Shown here: positions 1 through 6,742 of the stretch, piece after piece | How the letters are laid out: each line of letters begins with the position of its first letter | Numbering within the stretch: the first letter of the stretch is position 1 | From: Clostridia bacterium | GTDB lineage: Bacteria; Bacillota; Clostridia; Lachnospirales; Lachnospiraceae | DNA: 50,022 bases | Assembly: GCA_028722515.1 (NCBI GenBank) | Contig: JAQYGS010000035.1 | Span: 1-50,022 of the forward strand | Direction: 5' to 3' | Translations under genes and position numbers: made by a program | Notes under the pieces: model-generated | The model's input: the letters and a program-made list of their open reading frames with translations, nothing else | Told to the model about the DNA's origin: nothing | The model's database searches: none

Positions 1-614
1 CTGGATTTAATTTTATCAACTGCTTCCTTAACACGGCTGACGAACTCATCTTCATAGTCTGTAGAATCGCTGTCAGCATCCCCTTTCACATATTTAAGGA
101 ATTTTACCAGCGACCGGGGTACTTCATCTTCATTTTCCCCGTAGGTACTGAGAAAGATGGTGTGGCTGCCATCCTGCAGGGCAAGTTCTTTATCCTCTTT
201 GCACATATTATTAAATGTGTAACAATATTTTTTCCTGAAAAAAGGATCAAAGTCACAGACAAAAATAACATAGGAATCAGGAAGAAGGTCATATTCTGTT
301 CCCGATGTGAGAAGATCCATATCGATCTGGCTGTGGTAATACCGGGTTCGTTTACCCAGATTTTTCAAAAATCTGACCTGCATTTCTATGTTATAATGGG
401 TCCGGTTCTCATCCTCTGCAACTACATCCAGCCGGACTCCCTTGTATTCCGGGTGGTAGATAATGCTCTTTTCCTTGCTTACAGTTACGCTGTGGATTTT
501 AAACCCCAGCACCAGCTCCAGAAAATCCCTGCATAAATTTTCGTCAGACATTACTGCCCCAAACATAAAATTATCCTTAATAGTCAGCTCCTGCAATGTT
601 TTTTTGTATTCCAT
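1..614 (-). CDS. Rpn/PD-(D/E)XK nuclease family protein (partial, runs off left edge)
   Basis: Reading the reverse strand from ATG at 614 gives an open frame of about 204 codons with no stop before the window edge, so the C-terminus is missing. It begins MEYKKTLQELTIKDNFMFG and carries the family hallmark GVRLDVVAED followed by YNIEMQ, that is D-x(n)-E-x-Q, the PD-(D/E)XK-like active site of the Rpn recombination-promoting nuclease/'PDDEXK transposase' family (TIGR01784 type). The usual family length is 280-330 residues. An AGGAGG ribosome binding site lies 8 bases upstream. Family members are DNA endonucleases linked to RecA-independent recombination; a role in this genome is inference. A second, broken member lies at 8610-9078. 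Confidence 0.85.
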   Translation of the reverse strand, partial: MEYKKTLQELTIKDNFMFGAVMSDENLCRDFLELVLGFKIHSVTVSKEKSIIYHPEYKGVRLDVVAEDENRTHYNIEMQVRFLKNLGKRTRYYHSQIDMDLLTSGTEYDLLPDSYVIFVCDFDPFFRKKYCYTFNNMCKEDKELALQDGSHTIFLSTYGENEDEVPRSLVKFLKYVKGDADSDSTDYEDEFVSRVKEAVDKIKS

Positions 615-659
615 ATAATTTCCTCCTGTTTTAATACTGCGGAGGAATCCTATAAGATT

Positions 660-688
660 ATTATAAGAAAAACGAAGAGATTATACAA
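660..688 (-). promoter_or_regulatory. Sigma-A promoter for the Rpn-family gene
   Basis: On the reverse strand TTGTAT (683-688) and TATAAT (660-665) are separated by exactly 17 bases, about 45 bases upstream of the Rpn start codon. Confidence 0.55.
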
Positions 689-725
689 CCCCATACAACA
701 AGAAAAAAATAAACGAGGCAATAAT

Positions 726-925
726 AGAACCCGTAGGGAAATATATACCGTTGCAAACACGTGGATGGAAGAAATAATAAGGCCCGGAGGGAAATATATA
801 CCGTTGCAAACACGCTTGCGCTCGGCTTCACTCGCAGCGGTACTAAGTTCATTCAGATAAATCTGAATTCACTAAGTACCGGCGGCTTCGCAAGGTTTGC
901 AGCCGGTATATATTTCCCTGTCCGG
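726..925. repeat. Large imperfect palindrome with a duplicated left arm
   Basis: The left arm AGGGAAATATATACCG-TTGCAAAC occurs twice as a direct repeat (735-760 and 788-813). Its inverted copy, GTTTGCAGCCGGTATATATTTCCCT in two halves, lies at 895-919. Between them sits a second, nearly perfect palindrome (838-880) centred on TTCAGAT-AA-ATCTGAA and flanked by GGTACTAAG/CTAAGTACC. GAACCC (727-732) and GGGTTC (923-928) extend the outer arms. The whole could fold into a hairpin of roughly 135 bases. Confidence 0.7.
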
Positions 926-954
926 GTTCCTATGTATTTCATCCGATAGATCCG

Positions 955-1221
955 CGGTGTATGTTCCACTTCACTGACAAAGGATTACTTCCCTTCAAGC
1001 CGGAAACAGTATCCGGGGTTCCAAATCCGTTACACAGCGACAATCTGCAAACGGCAAAATCAGCCTTCCGGGACGCTTACGAGGCTTCCGTCGTGAAGGC
1101 AGGACAGCTTCCGCCACGAATCAACTGTCTGAGCGAAGCGAGTTTTGTGAGTGGCGGAATAAAAGCTGTCCTGCCGCAACAGGAAACGCAGTGCGACCCG
1201 GAGACTGATTTGCCCTCAGCC
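955..1221. repeat. B-type structured repeat, copy 1
   Basis: A nested inverted repeat. The outer arms GGCAAAATCAG (1053-1063) and CTGATTTGCC (1205-1214) enclose inner arms GGCAGGACAGCTT (1098-1110) and AAGCTGTCCTGCC (1162-1174), and innermost CCGCCAC (1111-1117) and GTGGCGG (1151-1157). It starts with GCGGTGTATGTTC, shared with copy 2. Confidence 0.75.
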
Positions 1222-1257
1222 TATCCGGGTTCGGTTATCTATTTCTTCCGTGGCACA

Positions 1258-1525
1258 GCGGTGTATGTTCTACTTCACTGGTAATAATTTATTTTCCTGC
1301 AGGTTGGAAACAGTGTTCAGGGTTGCAGATTAGTTACACAGCGACAATCTGCAAACGGCAAATTCAGTCTGCCGGGACGCTTACGAGGCTTCCGTCGTGG
1401 AGGCTGGACAGCTTCCGCCACGAATCAACTGTTTGAGCGAAGCGAGTTTTGTGAGTGGCGGAATAAAAGCTGTCCAGCCGGAACAGGAAACGCAGTGCGG
1501 CACGGAGACTGATTTGCCCTCAGCC
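1258..1525. repeat. B-type structured repeat, copy 2
   Basis: A direct repeat of 955-1221 with scattered substitutions. Several changes are paired (for example inner arms GGCTGGACAGCTT and AAGCTGTCCAGCC), so the hairpin is kept although the bases differ from copy 1. The outer 5' arm is at 1357-1369. Confidence 0.75.
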
Positions 1526-1568
1526 GCAACAGGAAACGCAGTGCGCCCCGGAGACTGAATTTGCCCTT
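1525..1568. repeat. B-type repeat, extra 3' arm
   Basis: This repeats only the last part of the B element (GCAACAGGAAACGCAGTGCG then CCCGGAGACTGA). Its end GACTGAATTTGCC (1553-1565) is the exact complement of GGCAAATTCAGTC at 1357-1369, matching better than the nearer arm at 1509-1518. Confidence 0.65.
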
Positions 1569-1844
1569 ATTCTGCTTTGTCTTCAAATTCACCTTGCAGA
1601 TTTTCCCAGATTATATTATACTGAATTCACAGTCTTTGACGACTCCAGGTTCATTATAAAATCCAATGAAAAAAAACAAATCATAATCCGGCGGTTCTGC
1701 CACGATTTTTCCAAAATACAATATAATATAATGATCTCATGGTTGTGGGAGTGCGAAGCACGAAACGACTCATGTGGCATTTTTTGAAATTTAAAGCTTT
1801 TGACCCTGGTGTTACCCTGATTTTACAGGAACAGGAGGAACCTG

Positions 1845-2591
1845 ATGAATTTATTTGATTTTACATACTGCGGCAATTATAACCGGCAGATCCAGAATCT
1901 TGCCCGAATGGTGCCAGAGCGGTGGAGCTTTTCCAAAACTGAAGATAACGGAATCCTGAAAGGATATCTGGAACATACTTTTAAGAGGCTTTATGAAGAA
2001 GGCAAAGTCTGGGAGAGAAAAGAATACGCAATTTTTAATACAGGATTATTTAATTACTATTATCAGCCTATTTATGCATATTTTATTCCAAATCTTGTAC
2101 CGGACAGGCAGCCCTGGTTTCTGGATGGATTTTATACAGAGTATTATTTATTAAAAGAAGGAATTGCAGATCTTCCGGAAAAAGCCAGTTATGTTGACAA
2201 TCCTTCAGATCTGGTGTTTGATACCAAACTTCCCATAATTCCTCAGTACGATCATATTTTCGGAGATGAGGAAAATGCCAGACGTCTTCCTGAAGAAGTA
2301 AGAGACAGCAGTATGCGCGTTCAGCTTTTTGACGGAGCCCTCAGGCAGACAAAAAGGATGCTGGAAGCAGATTATAAAACTGCCATTCCTCAATACTATA
2401 ATCATTCCATTCAGCTTCTGATCCCCATATGCCTTCGCCATCCCGGAAAACCGGATCTGGCTCTGGCCTGTATGAAAACTCCGGATGGGTGCAAGTATCT
2501 GGGCAGAACATGCCTTACACTTAAGATGGCATATCATAATGCCAGACTCCTGGCAAGGCTTGACAACAGCTGGCTTATGCCCCAAAGCTGA
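1845..2591 (+). CDS. DUF3825-type protein
   Basis: A protein of 248 residues with no signal peptide or membrane segment. The pattern of an N-terminal ARMVPERWSF, then GILKGYLEHTFKRL, then AIFNTGLFN and a long acidic/aromatic stretch ending in a HNARLLARLD tail resembles the DUF3825 family, known mainly from accessory regions and of unsettled function. ATG at 1845 has ACAGGAGGAA about 6 bases upstream, so the start is secure. The gene stands alone between the structured-repeat block and the promoter of the ATPase operon. No catalytic motif can be named. The family call is from recognition of the sequence pattern, not a search. Confidence 0.6.
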   Translation: MNLFDFTYCGNYNRQIQNLARMVPERWSFSKTEDNGILKGYLEHTFKRLYEEGKVWERKEYAIFNTGLFNYYYQPIYAYFIPNLVPDRQPWFLDGFYTEYYLLKEGIADLPEKASYVDNPSDLVFDTKLPIIPQYDHIFGDEENARRLPEEVRDSSMRVQLFDGALRQTKRMLEADYKTAIPQYYNHSIQLLIPICLRHPGKPDLALACMKTPDGCKYLGRTCLTLKMAYHNARLLARLDNSWLMPQS

Positions 2592-2613
2592 AGGGATGTT
2601 TTCTATAAATCGG

Positions 2614-2643
2614 TTGTTTAGGAAATGAAAATTATGATATAAT
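2614..2643 (+). promoter_or_regulatory. Extended -10 promoter of the ATPase/nuclease operon
   Basis: TTGTTT (2614-2619), an 18-base spacer and TGA-TATAAT (2635-2643) lie 38 bases before the GTG start, so the downstream gene pair appears to have its own promoter. Confidence 0.6.
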
Positions 2644-2680
2644 CAATTATGTACTAACTTTGTAAGTGGAGGGGATCATA

Positions 2681-4075
2681 GTGAGATTTGAAATAAAAAA
2701 TATTGGTGCAATTGTGCAGGCGGATATTGATGTAGATGGGATTACAATCATTGCAGGAGAAAATAATGTAGGAAAAAGTACAGTGGGAAAGGCACTTTAC
2801 GCTTTTTTACATAATATGAATTCCTGGAAGAGGTTTTATGATGATATTTGCAGCACCAGAATAGAACATTTTTTATATCAAAACAGTAGTCCTCTGGAGG
2901 ATTGGTGTATGAAAACCTCCGGCGCTAAAAGAAGAAGAACAAGCAGGTCAGATCAGTTGCAGAAAAAATATTCAAGAGATGAAAATTTTCTGGTTGCTAT
3001 TGAAGATTATCAGATCAACGAAGGTGATCTGAGTACAGATGAAGCAAAAGAAAATGTTGAAAGATTTTTAAAAAATTATTGTATAGATTATATATCTCTG
3101 TATAGCATTGATCATTCTTTAAGACAAAGCCAAATTATGATAAAATCTTGGATTGAAAAAGTACTTAAAGATATCCGGCTGCTTGAATTAGATGAACTGG
3201 AAATTCAGATGCAACAGTTAAAGCAGTCATTTCGGGAAATATTTAATTCACAATATCGAAGAATAGGCTCATCAGAAAGTCAGCTCACATTTATAGACGA
3301 TAATGGTAGAAAAGTACAATTTAATGTCAGTGATGAAAAAGAAGAATTAGATCAGCCTGTTAGAGTATCAAACCATATTTTTTTTATAGAGTCACCTAAA
3401 ATTTATGATCTTCTTTCAGATACCCGTTATGGTTATATGCAGAAGGAATATTTGCGATATCTAATGTCACCAAATATTTTCAAGAAGAATAATCAAGAAC
3501 CAAAATTTGAGAGGCAAGAGTATGTAGTAGAACAAATTGATAATAATAAAAATTCCAAAGAGATTACTGATCGACTTGAAAGAGTAATGGGAGGGCACGC
3601 TGAATTTTTACAAAAAATTGGTCTGGAATTTAAAGATAAGAACATTTCGGAACCTATTCACTCTGTAAATGTTTCGACAGGATTAAAATCTATGGCATTA
3701 TTAGAATATGCGTTGAGAATTGGAGCAATAGAAGAAGGAGATATCTTAATTTTAGATGAGCCAGAAATAAATCTTCATCCGGAATGGCAGGTAGAATATG
3801 CAAGAACACTTGTTAATTTACAGAAGGAATTTCATTTAAAGATTATTATAACAACTCATAGTCCTTATTTTATGCGTGCAATTGAATGTTTTGCTGATAT
3901 AAATGACACAATGGAAAAATTAAATGTATACAGAGTAAATAAATCAGAGGGAAGAACATTGGTGGAGAATGTATCTTACAGTGAATTTGGTATGACAGAT
4001 TTATATGATGCATTATCGGCACCTCTGGAAGAATTAGAATCATTATTAGATGAAAAATATGGAATGGAAGAATAA
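2681..4075 (+). CDS. OLD/AAA15-like ABC-class ATPase
   Basis: A cytosolic ATPase of 464 residues. The GTG at 2681 is preferred over GTG 2666 because GGAGGGG (2668-2674) is 6 bases before it. It has an RF-E-I-KN-IGA N-terminus typical of SMC/Rad50-like folds, a Walker A GENNVGKST (residues 26-34), a central charged insertion (about 90-230), a signature-like VSTGLKSM (about 333), Walker B ILILDEPEINLHPEW (Asp359/Glu360) and the switch His393 in TTHSPYF. This layout matches AAA15/OLD ATPases of phage-defence pairs (PARIS AriA, Gabija GajA, RloA, Septu PtuA). Unlike GajA there is no fused TOPRIM domain. The stop is followed after 2 bases by the ATG of the partner gene, indicating one operon. The region is AT-rich compared with the flanking genes. 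Confidence 0.8.
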   Translation: MRFEIKNIGAIVQADIDVDGITIIAGENNVGKSTVGKALYAFLHNMNSWKRFYDDICSTRIEHFLYQNSSPLEDWCMKTSGAKRRRTSRSDQLQKKYSRDENFLVAIEDYQINEGDLSTDEAKENVERFLKNYCIDYISLYSIDHSLRQSQIMIKSWIEKVLKDIRLLELDELEIQMQQLKQSFREIFNSQYRRIGSSESQLTFIDDNGRKVQFNVSDEKEELDQPVRVSNHIFFIESPKIYDLLSDTRYGYMQKEYLRYLMSPNIFKKNNQEPKFERQEYVVEQIDNNKNSKEITDRLERVMGGHAEFLQKIGLEFKDKNISEPIHSVNVSTGLKSMALLEYALRIGAIEEGDILILDEPEINLHPEWQVEYARTLVNLQKEFHLKIIITTHSPYFMRAIECFADINDTMEKLNVYRVNKSEGRTLVENVSYSEFGMTDLYDALSAPLEELESLLDEKYGMEE

Positions 4076-4077
4076 TA

Positions 4078-4923
4078 ATGAATGTATTGAATGAAGTAGC
4101 ACAGGAAGATAAACAGATATTTGATTATGCTGATGAAAAAATAGCATCTGACATATATCAGGTATCCCTTTCCTATGCGGAAAGAGCACTTGACGGGATG
4201 GACGAAAGAGAAAGAGTCCTTAATAAAAAAAAGAACAAATGGTTGGAACAGGAAACAGATAAAGTACATCAGGTCTTTGTTTTAAATTTTGATAATATTG
4301 TTAATAAACTAAAAAACGGACGAAGCTCATGTGATGCTTTTTTTTATAATTTTCATCCAAACGGTGATGAGTATCATTATCTTGCAGAAATGAAAAATAC
4401 AAATAAGAAAAAAATTATATCTTTATTAAATGATGAGAGCAAGGATGGAATTTATAATAAAGTCAATGATTCTGTCCAAATGATAAAATCACAGTTGGAG
4501 TTTGGAGGAATACAGGAACATAACGATATTATTATACATACTCATCTTTTTATTGTATATTCAGGGAAAAACGATGTTCCTTCCAGAAAACCTCTCGAAA
4601 TGCCCCAAAAAACAAGAGTTGTTCGAGATGGAAAGGGAAAGCAGAGGCGAGCAGGAAGGATGAGTTTTGATTCTGGAAAAAATGAGCTTGAAGTGTACCA
4701 GCATTTTGGAGATAAAATTCACAACTTGGGACTTGCTTCCTGTGATGAAAAGACATTTCCAGGGGATGCTTTGCCACGTGCAAGGAAGATTTCCAAGGAC
4801 GGATCAAAACAGAGACGTTTTTCCCTGTTTTCGGCACATGATTTTTCTAATATTTTGGATTCGGGCTTCTTTGATGACTGGAACTGGGGAAGCTATCAAC
4901 AGTACTTCTGTAAGAAAAAATGA
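4078..4923 (+). CDS. Putative PD-(D/E)XK nuclease partner of the ATPase
   Basis: A protein of 281 residues that I do not recognise as a named family. It has a charged N-terminal helical part (residues 1-75) and then CDAFFYNF (Asp86), a turn NGDE, and a strand YHYLAEMKNT (Glu104, Lys106). D-x17-E-x-K after alternating hydrophobic strands is the classic PD-(D/E)XK nuclease core. A following helix contains a Q (DSVQMIKSQLEF). The C-terminal third is rich in Lys/Arg (residues 170-260) and could bind nucleic acid. It starts 2 bases after the ATPase stop, and its stop overlaps the next start (ATGA), so all three genes are probably cotranslated. It is not DUF4435 (PARIS), HNH (Septu) or UvrD (Gabija) as far as I can see. 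The nuclease assignment is an inference from the motif. Confidence 0.55.
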   Translation: MNVLNEVAQEDKQIFDYADEKIASDIYQVSLSYAERALDGMDERERVLNKKKNKWLEQETDKVHQVFVLNFDNIVNKLKNGRSSCDAFFYNFHPNGDEYHYLAEMKNTNKKKIISLLNDESKDGIYNKVNDSVQMIKSQLEFGGIQEHNDIIIHTHLFIVYSGKNDVPSRKPLEMPQKTRVVRDGKGKQRRAGRMSFDSGKNELEVYQHFGDKIHNLGLASCDEKTFPGDALPRARKISKDGSKQRRFSLFSAHDFSNILDSGFFDDWNWGSYQQYFCKKK

Positions 4924-5936
4924 GAAACAAAAGTCTTGACGCTGCCAAAGCAATAGCAGCCTTCCTGGTGGTATTTATTCATATTTCTTTTCCCGGTATG
5001 ACTGGCAGGATCATTAAAACGCTGGCCAGATCTGCAGTGCCTTTTTTCTTTATGGTATCCGGCTTTTTCTGTTACTATGGGGAAAAAAGTGCTGCCACAA
5101 AAATACCGGGGAAAATTGTCCATATCCTGAGGATTACCGTATTTTCACTGCTGTTTTACTTACTCTGGGGATGCCTTGTGCAAGTGATGAAAGGGCAGTC
5201 TGGCTTTAAATGGGCAGGGAAAATCTGCTGTGCCAAGAGTGTGAGAGATTTCTTTCTGTTTAATTTTACCTCTCCCATCAAACCTCACCTGTGGTTTCTC
5301 CCTGCGCTGATTTACTGCTATTGTCTGGATTATATGATTGAGAAATTTCACATGAGAAAGGTGGCCTTTATCCTGCTTCCTGTGCTTACCTGTATCCTTG
5401 TGTGGAGGGGACAGATCAGCAGATTTTTCGGAATCATTTATCCCGTAAGAGAGTACAGGAATTTCCTTTTTACAGGAATGACTTTCTATCTGCTGGGAAA
5501 ATTAATACACGTGTGGAAAGAAAAAGGAACATCAAAACTCTCGCCGGCCCTTCTTGTGACGGCAGGAGCAGCGGGAGCGGGAATCAGTATTGGGGAATGT
5601 GTTTTCCTGGGAGACAGAGAAATCTACGTAGGAACTGTATTTTTCACAGTAAGTGTATTTCTTTACTGTATTTTTTATGGACAAAGGATTAAGGTACAAG
5701 AGTGTCTCTCCAAAGCCGGAAAGAAGCTTACACTTCCCTTATATCTGTTTCATCCGGCAGTGATAGACGCTGTCAGAATTGTGGCAGGAGCATGGAAAAT
5801 TGAGGATAATCCTGTCTATCTGTGGAGCAGCCCCATAATTGTGTGTATAGTAACAGTCTGGTTGATTTTTGCTGTGGATAAGGTCTGGTCACTGATGAAA
5901 AAATGTGGTATAGTATTTGGAAACAGTGAAAAGTGA
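4920..5936 (+). CDS. Acyltransferase 3 family integral membrane protein
   Basis: A protein of 338 residues with about ten hydrophobic segments. It opens with the acyltransferase-3 signature SLDAAKAIAAFLVVFIHISF, whose His is the expected catalytic residue, followed by RSAVPFFFMVSGFF. The family transfers acyl groups such as acetyl or succinyl to cell-surface glycans or lipids on the membrane (OafA/WecH type). The ATG at 4920 overlaps the TGA of the putative nuclease gene. The C-terminus ends with a short basic tail after the last membrane helix. The substrate is unknown; given the envelope genes in the window a surface glycan is plausible, but the overlap ties its expression to the ATPase/nuclease pair. 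Confidence 0.85.
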   Translation: MRNKSLDAAKAIAAFLVVFIHISFPGMTGRIIKTLARSAVPFFFMVSGFFCYYGEKSAATKIPGKIVHILRITVFSLLFYLLWGCLVQVMKGQSGFKWAGKICCAKSVRDFFLFNFTSPIKPHLWFLPALIYCYCLDYMIEKFHMRKVAFILLPVLTCILVWRGQISRFFGIIYPVREYRNFLFTGMTFYLLGKLIHVWKEKGTSKLSPALLVTAGAAGAGISIGECVFLGDREIYVGTVFFTVSVFLYCIFYGQRIKVQECLSKAGKKLTLPLYLFHPAVIDAVRIVAGAWKIEDNPVYLWSSPIIVCIVTVWLIFAVDKVWSLMKKCGIVFGNSEK

Positions 5937-5953
5937 TATGCAAAGGAGAATCA

Positions 5954-6688
5954 ATGGCTGAGAATAATCAGGAAAAAGTAATGAAGGAGACAGGAGCCGG
6001 AAGGGCAGATCATGATGAGAGCGTGCTCAACCCGGAGCAGAAAGGGACATCCGATCTGTCAAAGAAGGAAAGACGCCTGATTGAAAAAGAAAAAATCAAA
6101 AATATGGGTATGAAGAAGAAACTGGAATACATATGGATGTATTATAAACCGGTGATCTTTGGCGTTATCGGAGCCATTGCCTTTATCATCGGGGCCTTTA
6201 ACTTTTATGAGCATTCCAAGATAAAGACAGTTCTTTCCATATCCGTGATCAACGCGGTGACATCGGATACAGATGCACTGGCACAGAAGATCAGTGAAAC
6301 TCTGGGCTGCGAGGATGATAAATACAGTGAGGTGGAAATCGGTATGAATCTGACCACCGGTGAAACCGGAGATGAACTGGAATATTATGCTCAGATGGCT
6401 TACGTAACCCAGGTTCAGGCAGGATCTGTGGATGTACTGATCATGCCGGAGGCATTGTATAAAAACCTTAACAAAGATGATATCTTCCTTAATTTGGAAG
6501 ACCTGCTGGGAAAAGATAACTTTGGAGCCTTTGAAGACCAGACAGATAAAACCCATCTGGCTCTTACCAACACTTATCTTTCAGAGAGCCTTGGACTACG
6601 ATATGAGCCTGTCTGTCTTGTAGTTCCCTACAACGCACCGAATAAAGAAAATGCCGCAAAATGGCTCACTTCCCTTGCGATGGATTAA
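5954..6688 (+). CDS. Single-pass membrane protein of unknown function
   Basis: A protein of 244 residues. ATG 5954 is chosen because AAAGGAGA (5942-5949) precedes it, rather than the GTG at 5933. The first 70 residues are charged and cytosolic (SKKERRLIEKEKIKNMGMKKK), one membrane helix follows (about residues 68-88), and the rest is an outer domain of about 150 residues with Asp/Glu-rich and Val/Ile strands, including LVVPYNAPN near the end. I do not recognise a family. It follows the acyltransferase by 17 bases and ends at a bidirectional terminator, so it is probably the last gene of that transcript. Confidence 0.65.
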   Translation: MAENNQEKVMKETGAGRADHDESVLNPEQKGTSDLSKKERRLIEKEKIKNMGMKKKLEYIWMYYKPVIFGVIGAIAFIIGAFNFYEHSKIKTVLSISVINAVTSDTDALAQKISETLGCEDDKYSEVEIGMNLTTGETGDELEYYAQMAYVTQVQAGSVDVLIMPEALYKNLNKDDIFLNLEDLLGKDNFGAFEDQTDKTHLALTNTYLSESLGLRYEPVCLVVPYNAPNKENAAKWLTSLAMD

Positions 6689-6691
6689 CTA

Positions 6692-6734
6692 TTAAAAAAG
6701 CTGTCAGCCTTTTTCAGGCCAACAGCTTTTTTAT
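6692..6734. terminator. Bidirectional rho-independent terminator
   Basis: AAAAAGCTGT and ACAGCTTTTTT form a long stem with a CAGCCTTTTTCAGGCCA loop region, flanked by A and T runs on both sides. It separates the + strand gene ending at 6688 from the - strand gene ending at 6743. Confidence 0.85.
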
Positions 6735-6742
6735 TTGCTTAT

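Larger units (their letters stand above)
615..1844. other. 1.2-kb non-coding stretch rich in inverted repeats
   Basis: No convincing gene is visible. Short open frames inside (for example 961-1284) coincide with repeat copies and lack a ribosome binding site. The stretch holds an A-type palindrome (726-925), two tandem copies of a B-type element (955-1221 and 1258-1525) and an extra copy of the B 3' arm (1525-1568). From 1569 to 1844 I see only AT-rich DNA with a small hairpin near 1740-1780 (GTGC-GAA-GCAC), overlapping TATAAT hexamers at 1722-1732 without a good -35, and the ribosome binding site of the next gene. Confidence 0.7.

Noticed and set aside
162-536. Open frame of 124 codons on the + strand
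   Set aside because: It is the complement of the Rpn-family gene, whose motifs and ribosome binding site are on the other strand.
735-813. Possible CRISPR repeats (two copies of a 26-base sequence)
   Set aside because: There are only two direct copies, a third is inverted, spacing is irregular and no cas gene is present; it is part of a palindrome.
961-1284. Open frame of 107 codons in the repeat block
   Set aside because: It runs through the B-type inverted repeats, has no ribosome binding site, and the second repeat copy does not keep the frame open.
1636-1662. Promoter TTGACG...TATAAA before the DUF3825 gene
   Set aside because: The spacer is 13-15 bases and it lies about 180 bases from the start codon.
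4667-4939. Overlapping + strand frame of 90 codons inside the putative nuclease gene
   Set aside because: It has no initiation signal and ends just past the start of the acyltransferase; the main frame has better composition and coupling.
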